Assembly (NCBI RefSeq): GCF_003426775.1
Contig: NZ_QJUG01000062.1
Location: 1 to 40,450, forward strand
Direction: 5' to 3'
Length of the DNA: 40,450 nt
From: Allorhizocola rhizosphaerae
GTDB taxonomy: Bacteria; Actinomycetota; Actinomycetes; Mycobacteriales; Micromonosporaceae
The translations under genes and the position numbers were made by a program. The notes under the pieces were generated by a model. The model had not been told where the DNA came from and did not search any database. It saw nothing but the letters and a program-made list of their open reading frames with translations. This document shows positions 8,296 through 16,041 of the stretch, piece after piece. Position 1 is the first letter of the stretch. Every line of letters starts with the position of its first letter.

Positions 8296-9378
8296 GTGGA
8301 TCCGTTTGGGCGCCTGAGCAGGGCCGTGCTTGCCGTGAGCCGGCAGCTGTCGGTCAAGGAGGTGCTGCAGACCATCGTCACGGTCGCGCGGGACCTGCTC
8401 GACGCGGAGTATGCGGCGCTCGGCGTTCCGGATGATCAGGGCGGGTTCGCCGAGTTCGTGGTCGACGGCATCACCGACGAGCAGTGGGACGCGATCGGGC
8501 CGCTGCCGCGCCAGCACGGCCTGCTGGGTGTCATGCTGCGCGAGGCCAAACCGCAGCGCATCGACGACGTGCGCGAGGATCCGCGGTTCGGCTGGTGGCC
8601 GGCGGCGCATCCCGTGTTGGCCGACTTCCTCGGCATGCCGATTATGGATGGCGACGACATCCTGGGCGCGATCTATCTGGCGAACCGGCGCTCCGGGAAA
8701 TTTACGGAGGCTGATGAGGGGACGCTGGGAGTGCTTGCCGCGCACGCGGCCATCGCGCTGACCAACGCCCGGCTGTACGAGCGCAGCCGCGAGCTCACGC
8801 TGCTGGAGGAACGCCATCGGGTGGCTCGCGAACTGCACGACGCCGTGGCGCAGAAGCTGTTCAGCCTCCGGCTCACCGCCTCAGCGGCCGCTGCGCTCGT
8901 GCAGACCGATCCGCAGCGGGCCGCCGCGCGGCTTGAAGAGGTCGGCACGCTCGCCGCGCAGGCGGCCGAGGAGCTGGGCGAGGTGGTCGCGGAGCTGCGC
9001 CCGCGCGAGCTGGCCGACGCGGGGCTGGTCGAGACCCTGCGCCGGCGGGTCAACCTGCTGGGCCGCGTCCACACCACGACCAAGCTGCACTTCGCGGTGA
9101 CCGTCCAACCACGACTGTCACCCTCGGCCGAGGAGGCGGCGCTGCGTGTGGTCGAGGAGGCCCTGCACAATGCTCTGCGGCACGCCGATGCGGCCAACAT
9201 CTGGGTCACGCTCACCGCGCAGGGGGTTGAGGTGCGCGACGACGGCGTGGGCTTCGACCCGGCCGGCGCGCGCGGGCTGGGCCTGGCGTCCATGCGCGAA
9301 CGCGCCCGCCGGGCGGGTGGGAGTCTCACCGTGTCATCGCGGCCTGGCGGCGGTACCAGGATAAGAATGGTTCTATGA
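8296..9378 (+). CDS. GAF-domain sensor histidine kinase (NarL-type two-component system)
   Basis: A 360-residue soluble kinase. Residues about 18-160 form one GAF domain; the stretch HGLLGVMLREAKPQRIDD and the following FLGMPI and YLANRRSGKFTEADE resemble the GAF domains of the DevS/DosT oxygen and redox sensors. The dimerization and phosphoacceptor helix (HisKA_3 type) contains ERHRVARELHDAVAQKLFS with the acceptor His181. The ATPase domain shows EEALHNALRHA, DDGVGFDP and GLGLASMRERA. No membrane helix is present, so the signal is cytoplasmic. Whether this GAF binds heme cannot be decided by eye. The start is GTG; GATAAC about 8 bases upstream could be a -10 element of a nearly leaderless transcript. 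The stop overlaps the regulator gene as ATGA. Confidence 0.92.
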   Translation: MDPFGRLSRAVLAVSRQLSVKEVLQTIVTVARDLLDAEYAALGVPDDQGGFAEFVVDGITDEQWDAIGPLPRQHGLLGVMLREAKPQRIDDVREDPRFGWWPAAHPVLADFLGMPIMDGDDILGAIYLANRRSGKFTEADEGTLGVLAAHAAIALTNARLYERSRELTLLEERHRVARELHDAVAQKLFSLRLTASAAAALVQTDPQRAAARLEEVGTLAAQAAEELGEVVAELRPRELADAGLVETLRRRVNLLGRVHTTTKLHFAVTVQPRLSPSAEEAALRVVEEALHNALRHADAANIWVTLTAQGVEVRDDGVGFDPAGARGLGLASMRERARRAGGSLTVSSRPGGGTRIRMVL

Positions 9379-9983
9379 AAATCCGGGTGCTCATCGCGGA
9401 CGACCACGAGATGGTCAGGCGCGGGCTGCGCACGTTCCTGGAATTGCACGATGACATGGAGGTCGTGGCCGATGTCGCCGACGGCGCGGCATGCCTTCAG
9501 GCGGCGGCCGAGACCAAGCCCGACGTGGTGCTGCTCGACCTGAAGATGCCCGGCCTCGACGCCGTCTCGACCGTGCGCGGGCTGGCCGGATTCAAGGTGC
9601 TCATCGTCACCAGCTTCAGCGCGCGATCCGAGGTGATGCCCGCGATCCGGGCCGGAGCGGCCGGGCTAGTATACAAAGACATCGATCCGGCGGCCCTGGC
9701 CAACGCCATCCGCTCGGTCCACGCCGGCCACGTGTTGCTGCCACCCGACCTGGCCAGCGCGTTGATGACCGGCGACGCCGGCCCGGACCGCCTGGGCAAC
9801 CTCACCCCGCGCGAACGCGACGTGCTCGCCGAGATCGCCCACGGGCGGTCCAATAAGGAGATTGCGAAATCCTTGCGGCTGGCCGAAAAGACGGTCAAGA
9901 CCCATGTTTCCAGTATCCTGATGAAGCTCAATGTCGAGGATCGCACCCAGGCCGCGCTCTATGCGGTGCGGCACAACCTGTAG
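9375..9983 (+). CDS. NarL/FixJ-family response regulator
   Basis: A 202-residue regulator coupled to the kinase by an ATGA overlap and almost certainly its phosphorylation partner. The receiver domain (1-120) shows the acidic pair Asp9-Asp10, the phosphoacceptor Asp55 in VVLLDLKMPG, Thr79 in LIVTS and Lys101. The LuxR-type helix-turn-helix (about 140-200) reads LTPRERDVLAEIAHGRSNKEIA, then LAEKTVKTHVSSIL. Length and domain order match DevR-like regulators. Targets are unknown; a palindrome about 100 bases downstream, before the SDR gene, is one candidate site. Confidence 0.95.
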   Translation: MKIRVLIADDHEMVRRGLRTFLELHDDMEVVADVADGAACLQAAAETKPDVVLLDLKMPGLDAVSTVRGLAGFKVLIVTSFSARSEVMPAIRAGAAGLVYKDIDPAALANAIRSVHAGHVLLPPDLASALMTGDAGPDRLGNLTPRERDVLAEIAHGRSNKEIAKSLRLAEKTVKTHVSSILMKLNVEDRTQAALYAVRHNL

Positions 9984-10084
9984 GGCGGTCCGAGCGTCGG
10001 CCTGAGACGATGCGCCGCTGTCCGCGGTGTTGAACCGGGTGATGGTTCCGCGGGCACCGAGCCGATCGGAGCGCAAGCTGGGCT

Positions 10085-10100
10085 TAGGTCCAAAGACCTA
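10085..10100. promoter_or_regulatory. Short palindrome TAGGTC-CAAA-GACCTA upstream of the SDR gene
   Basis: Perfect 6-base arms around a 4-base centre, about 60 bases before the SDR start and about 100 after the response regulator. The spacing and GGTC/GACC core faintly recall DevR-type boxes, which would fit the neighbouring two-component system, but it could equally be a small hairpin after that operon. The rest of the 174-base gap shows nothing recognisable. Confidence 0.3.
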
Positions 10101-10157
10101 GACCATGGGCGTCTGCGGCCCGATTTCAGGACGCGGTGCGGTGCATAGCTTTGAGCT

Positions 10158-10808
10158 ATGCCAAATGCCATTATCACCGGCGGGTCTCGCGGGCTGGGGC
10201 TCGCCCTGACCCGCGTGCTGGTCGACGCGGGGTGGACCGTCGCGACCGACGCGCGCGGCTCGCTGGCGGACTCGCCCGCTCAGGTCAAAGTCGTTGGGGA
10301 CGTTACGGATCCGGCGCACCGGCAGCGGCTGACCGGATCGCTGGACTCGATCGATCTGTTGGTCAACAACGCGGGCGCGCTTGGGCCGTCGCCTCTCCCG
10401 CTCGTTTCGGCGCTCGACGCGGACGCGCTGCGCGGGCTGTTCGAGACCAATGTCGTCGCACCGCTGGCCCTCACGCAGCTGGCCCTGCCGAAGCTGCGCG
10501 CGTCCGGCGGGATCGTCATCAACGTGACCTCCGATGCGGCGGTGGAGCCGTATCGCGGGTGGGGCGGCTACGGCGCGTCGAAGTCGGCATTGGAGCGCCT
10601 GGGCGCCGTGCTCGGCGTCGAGGAGGAGGGCTCCATCAGCGTGTGGCAGCTCGACCCGGGCGACCTGCGCACCACGATGCACCAGGACGCCTATCCGGGC
10701 GAGGATATCTCCGACCGCCCGCTTCCCGAGTCCGTGGCGCCCGCGTTGCTGCGCATGCTCGCCGAACGGCCGGCTTCCGGACGGTACCCCCTGAGCAAAT
10801 GGGTTTAA
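10158..10808 (+). CDS. Short-chain dehydrogenase/reductase (SDR)
   Basis: A 216-residue classical SDR. The cofactor-binding motif is TGGSRGLG at residues 7-14, followed by NNAG at 70-73 and the catalytic Ser125, Tyr138 and Lys142 (YGASK). It lacks a long C-terminal substrate loop, so it is shorter than most 240-260-residue family members. Cofactor preference and substrate cannot be read with confidence. The 3' end overlaps the start of the damaged VOC gene, and the QueA-like gene follows, suggesting one transcription unit of three. Confidence 0.9.
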   Translation: MPNAIITGGSRGLGLALTRVLVDAGWTVATDARGSLADSPAQVKVVGDVTDPAHRQRLTGSLDSIDLLVNNAGALGPSPLPLVSALDADALRGLFETNVVAPLALTQLALPKLRASGGIVINVTSDAAVEPYRGWGGYGASKSALERLGAVLGVEEEGSISVWQLDPGDLRTTMHQDAYPGEDISDRPLPESVAPALLRMLAERPASGRYPLSKWV

Positions 10809-11145
10809 GAATGTGGGCGCCGCTTGAGGTGGCCGACTTCGCGGCTGCCGCGGCGTTTTACGAGGGTGTACTGGGCCTGCCGCGCATCGACGGGTGGGAG
10901 CGCGACGGCGAACGGGGGGCGTCTTCGGCGTCGGTGAGAGCGGACGCATCGAGATCGTGTCTCCGGGCACGGCCTTGCCGCCGCCGCAGACGGCCATCGA
11001 GCTGCCCAGCTGGTCCGATGTGGACAGGCTGGCCGCAAAGTTGCGGGCGATACCAACGGTTTTCCCACGTGGGCACTACGGCTTTGTCACGACCGACCCC
11101 GACGGTCATCCCCTGCTGGTGTGGAGTGAGGCGACTGCGGCATGA
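10799..11145 (+). pseudogene. VOC-family (glyoxalase-like) protein with a frameshift
   Basis: The first part reads MGLRMWAPLEVADF, then AAAAAFYEGVLGLPRIDGW, the opening beta-alpha unit of the vicinal oxygen chelate fold. After about residue 40 this frame turns into Arg/Ser-rich nonsense, and the fold continues in another frame as GVFGVGESGRIEIVSPG, ending with HYGFVTTDPDGHPLLVWSE, a typical VOC end. The switch falls in the run of six G at 10914-10919; a seventh G would restore one frame of about 116 codons. This is either a real frameshift or a homopolymer sequencing error. The ATG overlapping the SDR end is used as start; an in-frame ATG at 10811 is possible. The stop overlaps the next start as ATGA, as in an intact operon. 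Confidence 0.75.
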
Positions 11146-12116
11146 ATTTCACCCTTCCCCCGGAGCTGGAGGCGCACGAACCGCCCGAGGCACGCGGTTT
11201 GCGCCGCGACGAGGTACGGATGCTCGTCGCACACCCGCCACAATCCATGGCGCACCAACGGTTCACTGACCTACCCGACCTGCTCGAACCCGGCGACGTG
11301 CTGGTGGTCAACAACTCCGGCACGCTACCCGCAGCGGTCGATGTCATCGGGCACGAACTGGCGCTGCACGTGTCCACCGAACTCGACGACGGCCGCTGGC
11401 TCGTGGAGCCGCGCCCGGCCACCGATCTGCGCGCGCTGGAGCTCAAGGGCGGCGCGCGGGTCACCCTCGAATCGCGCTACACGGACCGGCTGTGGATCGC
11501 CTCATTCGACGGTGCCGGGTCGGTTCCGCAATACCTGCGCGACCACGGACGGCCCATCAGATACTCCTATGTGGAGCGTGAGTGGCCGATCGAGTCGTAT
11601 CAGACGGTGTTCGCGACCGTGGACGGGTCGGCCGAGATGCCCAGCGCCGGGCGGCCGTTCACCCACGAGCTCGTGACGCGGCTCGTCAGCCGGGGCATCG
11701 TCATCGTGCCCATCACCCTGCACACCGGGGTTGCCTCGCCCGAGGCGCACGAGAAGCCCTATCCTGAGCGGTTTTCCGTGCCGGCGGCAACGGCCCACCT
11801 GGTGAACCACGCCGCAGGGCGGGTCATCGCGGTCGGCACGACCGTGGTCCGCGCGCTCGAATCGGCCACCGCACCGGACGGCACGGTCGTGCCGCGCGAA
11901 GGCTGGACCGACCTCATCGTCACGCCCGAACGCGGCGTGTCCACAGTGGACGGCCTGCTCACCGGCTTCCACGAGCCCCGGGCCTCACACCTGCTGATGC
12001 TGGAAGCAATCGCCGGCCCGGCCCTGCTGGAGGCGTGCTACCGCGAGGCCATAGCTGGGCGCTACCTCTTTCACGAGTTCGGCGATCTCAACCTGCTGCT
12101 GCGCCGGGCCCGATAG
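11142..12116 (+). CDS. QueA-like S-adenosylmethionine:tRNA ribosyltransferase-isomerase
   Basis: A 324-residue protein matching the QueA family along its length: FTDLPDLLEPGDVLVVNNSGTLPA in the N-terminal part, ESYQTVFA, and in the C-terminal part GIVIVPITLHTG, VSTVDGLLTGFHEP and SHLLMLEA. QueA transfers the ribosyl part of SAM to 7-aminomethyl-7-deazaguanine in tRNA to make epoxyqueuosine. No other queuosine gene (tgt, queC-F, queG) is in the window, and the operon partners are an SDR and a VOC protein. Actinomycete relatives outside queuosine clusters may act on other substrates, so the reaction is family-based while tRNA modification is only one option. It starts by ATGA overlap with the VOC gene. 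Confidence 0.82.
   Translation: MNFTLPPELEAHEPPEARGLRRDEVRMLVAHPPQSMAHQRFTDLPDLLEPGDVLVVNNSGTLPAAVDVIGHELALHVSTELDDGRWLVEPRPATDLRALELKGGARVTLESRYTDRLWIASFDGAGSVPQYLRDHGRPIRYSYVEREWPIESYQTVFATVDGSAEMPSAGRPFTHELVTRLVSRGIVIVPITLHTGVASPEAHEKPYPERFSVPAATAHLVNHAAGRVIAVGTTVVRALESATAPDGTVVPREGWTDLIVTPERGVSTVDGLLTGFHEPRASHLLMLEAIAGPALLEACYREAIAGRYLFHEFGDLNLLLRRAR
11939..11951. repeat. Dispersed palindrome GTCCAC-N-GTGGAC, perfect copy
   Basis: A perfect copy with A in the centre, inside the QueA-like gene and encoding Ser-Thr-Val-Asp with the rare codon ACA. Confidence 0.6.
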
Positions 12117-12164
12117 CGGATGTGCGCCTCGAACAGCCGCCTGCCTCCCACCAAAACCACACGC

Positions 12165-12566
12165 CTACTGTGGCAAGTGCTTGGTCCGCAGGCAAAGCAC
12201 GACCCCGGGCTCCCCCGGCCGCCCCTCCCAATAGGCCCGCTCGGGCGCCCGTGAAGTCGATGGCGAAGGCGGCTGTGAAGGCGGCGGCGAGGCCAGCGCC
12301 TTGCACGCCTCGGCCGCCTCCGCCTGCGCCCGCCCGTCGACCCGCCCGACCACCGTGAACGCGGCCGTCGCGTCCGCGCAGTCCACGATCCGGAACCGGC
12401 CGTCGTCCGCACCGACCAGGCAGTCACCGACCTGCGCCCGCACATCGGACGTCGGTATGCCGCTGACGAACTGCCACACCAGTGCCACGATGCCGCCGAC
12501 CATCGCCAGCACCAGGCACACCAGCGCGATCTGCAGTACGACCGCGCCTCCCCTTTTCTCACCCAC
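12165..12566 (-). CDS. LppU-like small membrane-anchored protein
   Basis: A 133-residue protein with one N-terminal membrane helix (LQIALVCLVLAMVGGIVALV) and an exported domain with VGDCLVG, FRIVDCADATAAFTVVGRV and a final VVLCLRTKH. The paired cysteines in VGDC and VDC, and the phrase about a residue being kept or changed, resemble the actinobacterial LppU/septum-associated small-protein group; no function is established. A Ser/Pro stretch (PPPSQPPSPSTS) forms a linker in the middle. The start is uncertain: GTG at 12566 is chosen, GTG at 12578 would add four residues, and neither has a clear ribosome site. It is convergent with the QueA-like gene, 48 bases apart. Confidence 0.6.
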   Translation of the reverse strand: MGEKRGGAVVLQIALVCLVLAMVGGIVALVWQFVSGIPTSDVRAQVGDCLVGADDGRFRIVDCADATAAFTVVGRVDGRAQAEAAEACKALASPPPSQPPSPSTSRAPERAYWEGRPGEPGVVLCLRTKHLPQ

Positions 12567-12616
12567 GACACACAACACGCACGGGAGGCCGGCCGGGTTT
12601 CAGGCTCCCGCGCTCG

Positions 12617-13510
12617 CTAGTCGGAGGCGTGGGCGAGCGCGTCGATCAGGTCGCGCAAGGCGGACTGGGCCAGAGATGTCTCCCGCACGGCCGCATAGAT
12701 CGATCGGGTCGGCTCCGGTCGGCGCACCCTGCGCGCCACAACCCCAGGGTGCCGGCTGCCCAACCCGGTGCGCGGGATGAGGCTCACCCCGAGCCCGGCG
12801 GCCACAAACCCCTGCGCGGTGGCGTAATCTTCGCTTTCCACCACGAACCTCGGGCTGAACCCGGCCGCCGCACACGCCTCCAGCATGATCGCCCGGGACG
12901 GCCCGGCCGGCCACTCGTTGTCCACCCACGGCTCGTCGGCGAGGTCGGCCAGGTCGATCGCACGGGCGGTGTTGGCCAGCCGGTGCCGCTTGGCAAGCAC
13001 GGCCAGGTACGGGTCGTCGAGCAGGTGGATCAGGCGGGTGCCGGCGGGCGGCTCGGTGCGCGGGCGCACCACAATGGCCAGGTCGGCGCGGCCCTGCTCG
13101 ACCTCGGGCAGCGGGTCCTCGGGATGGCTGACCCGCAGGTCAACCTGCACTCCCGGGTGGGAGTGGTGGAAGCGGGCCAGCGCGGGCGGCACCAGCGCCG
13201 CACCGGCCGTGGCGAAGTAACGCACCACGAGCCGGCCCGTGCGCCCGGCCCGCAGGTCGGCCAGGGCGGTCTCGGCGTCGGCGACGTGCCGCGCGATGAC
13301 CGCGGCGTGATCGGTGAGCACCCGCCCGGCCGGGGTCGGCCGCACTCCCCTGCCGACGCGCTCCAGCAGGGGCACGCCCGCCTGCTTTTCGAGCGCGGCG
13401 ATCTGCTGGCTGATCGCCGACGGGGTGTAGCCGAGGTTTGTCGCGGCTGCGGTCACCGACCCGCTGGTCACCACGGCCCGCAGGATCTGCAGCCGGCGCA
13501 GGTCGAGCAT
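12617..13510 (-). CDS. LysR-family transcriptional regulator
   Basis: A 297-residue LysR regulator. The winged helix-turn-helix is at residues 1-60 (LDLRRLQILRAVVTSGSVTA, then YTPSAISQQIAALEKQAGV), and the effector domain from about 90 to the end, with the binding-protein-like fold seen in RLVVRYFATAGAALVPPALA and ADLAIVVRP. The ATG is chosen because the HTH begins directly after it. TAGGCT lies 7 bases before the ATG and could be a -10 element of a leaderless message. Its likely targets are the epimerase gene 49 bases upstream in the same direction or genes elsewhere; no classical divergent partner is present. Confidence 0.93.
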   Translation of the reverse strand: MLDLRRLQILRAVVTSGSVTAAATNLGYTPSAISQQIAALEKQAGVPLLERVGRGVRPTPAGRVLTDHAAVIARHVADAETALADLRAGRTGRLVVRYFATAGAALVPPALARFHHSHPGVQVDLRVSHPEDPLPEVEQGRADLAIVVRPRTEPPAGTRLIHLLDDPYLAVLAKRHRLANTARAIDLADLADEPWVDNEWPAGPSRAIMLEACAAAGFSPRFVVESEDYATAQGFVAAGLGVSLIPRTGLGSRHPGVVARRVRRPEPTRSIYAAVRETSLAQSALRDLIDALAHASD

Positions 13511-13559
13511 GTAGTCCAGCCTAAAGGTGCCCGCAGAATCTTTGACTCGTTCTGACAGT

Positions 13560-14384
13560 TCACCGCGGTGGGGATGACGCGCCGGCGACCGGCTCCCAGC
13601 CCAACTCGTTACGCGCCTTGGCATTCGACACCCGCATCGACGTGTCGATCATAGCGGCGCCCAGGTAGGGCACTGCCGCGCGGAGCAGCCGACCAGGAAG
13701 CGGCAGCCCATGCCTCCCGGCCATCTCCCGCCAGGTCGCCGGATTTTCCATGCAGATGTTGTACGCCTCGCGGGCCGCGCCGCGTTCGAGGGCCAGGACG
13801 GTCGCGGCGGCCGCGTCCCGCACATGCACCCACGGCACGACGCCGCCCCTGAGCGGCACGGGAAACCGGCCGCGCGAAAACCACGTGCCCGGGCCGAAGA
13901 ACACGCCATAGCGCAACGCGATCCCGTCCACGGCGAAGGCCTGCCGCTCGGCCGACACCAGCCCGTCCACCACCGGGTCGGCGGGGCCGCCCGTCTTGAC
14001 GCCGAACGGGTCGGTCTCGGTGAGCGGGCGGTCGCCGTGATCCAGGTAGCCGTAGCCGAGCACCAGCGACTGGACCAGGAACCGTTGCGCGCCAAGCAAT
14101 TGCGCCGCCTCGATCAGGTTGGCGGTGCCCTTGATCCGCAGCACGGTGCTCGGGTCGTTGGCGTCGACCGTGCGGCGTGCCTGCTTCAGCGCGGTGAGCT
14201 GGTGGATGACGGCATCGGCGGTCCGGCCCCGCAGGGCGCGCAGCAGCGCCTCGCGGTCGAGCGCGTCCGCCCTGATGTCGCCCGCTGTGCGGGACAGCGT
14301 GAGCACCTCGTGGCCGGCGTTGGTCAGGGCCGTGGTGAGCGGGCGGCCGATCGCCCCGGTGGCGCCCGCGAGCAGGATCCTCAC
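13560..14384 (-). CDS. NAD-dependent epimerase/dehydratase-family protein
   Basis: About 274 residues with the extended-SDR Rossmann motif RILLAGATGAIGRPLTTAL at the N-terminus, an acidic DIRADALDREALLRAL block where family members place Asp, and SLVLGYGYL, the region of the usual catalytic Tyr. A Tyr-xxx-Lys catalytic pair is not obvious, so some members of this atypical group may be reductases or non-catalytic. The start is GTG at 14384, placing the Rossmann strand at the N-terminus; a GTG two codons earlier is also possible. It is read just after the beta-propeller gene and just before the LysR gene. Confidence 0.82.
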   Translation of the reverse strand: MRILLAGATGAIGRPLTTALTNAGHEVLTLSRTAGDIRADALDREALLRALRGRTADAVIHQLTALKQARRTVDANDPSTVLRIKGTANLIEAAQLLGAQRFLVQSLVLGYGYLDHGDRPLTETDPFGVKTGGPADPVVDGLVSAERQAFAVDGIALRYGVFFGPGTWFSRGRFPVPLRGGVVPWVHVRDAAAATVLALERGAAREAYNICMENPATWREMAGRHGLPLPGRLLRAAVPYLGAAMIDTSMRVSNAKARNELGWEPVAGASSPPR

Positions 14385-14394
14385 GGGCACCACA

Positions 14395-15783
14395 CTAAGC
14401 GAATCGATGCACGAAGATCCCTTCGGGTGTGGGCATGATGACCATGTTGCCGGCAACCGCCAGGAGACCCGCGACGAGTGCGTTCTCGCCAAGTTTGGTG
14501 ACCGCACCCGTGGCCAGGGACAACCCGCTGACGCCGCTGTCTGCGCTCCACAGCAGGAGGTTGCCGCCGTCGATCCACGTCGCCAGCGTGCCCTGCAGTT
14601 TCGGCTCGGCCAGCGCCTGACCCGCCGGGCCGAGGATCACCGGGCCCTGGGAGCCCAGCACGAGCAGGTTGGGCCCGTAGGGGACGGGACTCCACCTGAA
14701 CTCGAACACGGTGTGTTCCCACACCACTTTCGCGCTCACGGGATCGACCGCCGCCACGCGGTCATCGGCCACGACACAGATGAGGCGGGTCGCACAGGGG
14801 GTGATGGCACGGGTGGCCTTCGCGGTGGTGTGGATGAGCCGTAGCGGCGCCGTGCCGAACACGTCTATCTCCCGCACCTCCTTCTCGCTGGCGGCGTAGA
14901 GCTTGCCGTCGAGCACGAACCCGTATCCGGTCGGCCCGGTCGCCGGTCCGTCGCGTTCGGACAGTACCCGTCCGGAGTCCACGTCGAGCACCTTCAGCCG
15001 CCCGGAGCGGGTGTGCACGACCACCCGGCGATCGTCCGATGCGGACACCACCTCGGACTCCTGCGGCGCGCGGATCGCGGTGGTCCCGCCCTTCACGGCC
15101 GGCTCGTCGAACGTCCAGCGCACGGCACCGGTCTTGAGGTCGATCGCCTCGGTCCGGCCGTCGGAGATCCACGTGAGGACGAGCAGATCCGGGAAGAGCA
15201 CGCGATCGGTGTCGTTGTAGCTGTACGGCAGCCGCCACAGCTCCCGGCCCGTGCCCGGGTCGAGCGCGATGATGGTGTCCGGCCTGACCGGCCCGCCCGT
15301 CTCGCCGAAGCCCTGCTCGGCGAGCAGGACGATGGCGTCGCGGGCGACCTGCATGCCGTTGGTGTCGCCGAACCTGCCGACGTTGACCGGTGCGAACACC
15401 GGCCGCCGGGTGGCCAGGTCGATCACGGCGACGTGCTCGGAGTTGTCCTCGTCGAGCCACATCACATACGCGTGGGTGTCGCTGGCCAAGGCAATGCCCA
15501 ACTCCGCGGGCTTGTCGAACGCCACGACCGGCTTGGCGTCCGGGTCGAACGGCGTGAACGTGATGGGCGGCGGCACGTCCGGCTGGATGACCGGCGGGGG
15601 CGTCGACCGGGCAAGCCACGGCATGATCGCGGCCACCACCGCCACCACCGCGATCGCCGCGGTGACGATCGTCCTGTTGCGACGGTGCCGGGCGCGGGCG
15701 CGGATGTCGCCGAGGCCCGCAAGCGGCACGGCGTCGGCCCGCTCGGCGAGCCGTTCGTAGAGGCGGTCCAGTTCAGCCGACAT
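14395..15783 (-). CDS. Membrane-anchored PQQ-like beta-propeller protein
   Basis: A 462-residue protein with a short cytoplasmic part (1-36, SAELDRLYERLAERADAVPL), one membrane helix (about 38-58, TIVTAAIAVVAVVAAIMPWL), a Pro-rich linker, and an extracellular domain with repeated PQQ-like blades such as VIDLATRRPVFAP, IALDPGTGRELWRLP, AIDLKTGAVRWTF, LKVLDVDSGRVL and AVDPVSAKVVWEH. Such proteins commonly follow SigE-like sigma genes in actinomycetes, and the cytoplasmic part may act like an anti-sigma domain. Here the sigma gene directly upstream is defective, so the partner may be lost. The ATG has AAGGGG upstream and overlaps the end of the sigma remnant. Confidence 0.83.
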   Translation of the reverse strand: MSAELDRLYERLAERADAVPLAGLGDIRARARHRRNRTIVTAAIAVVAVVAAIMPWLARSTPPPVIQPDVPPPITFTPFDPDAKPVVAFDKPAELGIALASDTHAYVMWLDEDNSEHVAVIDLATRRPVFAPVNVGRFGDTNGMQVARDAIVLLAEQGFGETGGPVRPDTIIALDPGTGRELWRLPYSYNDTDRVLFPDLLVLTWISDGRTEAIDLKTGAVRWTFDEPAVKGGTTAIRAPQESEVVSASDDRRVVVHTRSGRLKVLDVDSGRVLSERDGPATGPTGYGFVLDGKLYAASEKEVREIDVFGTAPLRLIHTTAKATRAITPCATRLICVVADDRVAAVDPVSAKVVWEHTVFEFRWSPVPYGPNLLVLGSQGPVILGPAGQALAEPKLQGTLATWIDGGNLLLWSADSGVSGLSLATGAVTKLGENALVAGLLAVAGNMVIMPTPEGIFVHRFA

Positions 15784-15988
15784 TGCCGCCACCCCTTCCC
15801 GACATCGCCGCGTAGCCGAGAGCGGCGGCGAGATTGGCCCGCCCCCGCCAGGCGCGCGCATAGGCCTCCTGGGTCAGGTCCTGCGCCTCCGCCAGATCGC
15901 CGGTCAGGCCGTACGCGTATCTGAGCAGCCGGCGTGAGGTGCCCTCGTAGAAGGACTCGAAGTCAGGGACGGTCACAATCGGGTACAC
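15773..15988 (-). pseudogene. SigE-type ECF sigma factor with internal deletion
   Basis: A 71-codon frame. Residues 10-47 are a normal beginning of a SigE-like ECF sigma factor: FESFYEGTSRRLLRYAYGL, then GDLAEAQDLTQEAYARAW, the start of region 2. Directly after Trp47 comes RGRANLAAALG, which looks like the last helix of region 4 in this family. The middle, about 100 residues with the -10 and -35 recognition helices, is missing, while the frame is kept to the end. The GTG start has GAGGG 7 bases upstream, so translation signals are intact. The product cannot be a working sigma factor; it could still bind the N-terminal part of the neighbouring membrane protein. Confidence 0.75.
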
Positions 15989-16041
15989 GGGATGACCCTC
16001 GGGAAAGTTGCACCGGTCCGCGGGCGATGCTCGTGGCGATG

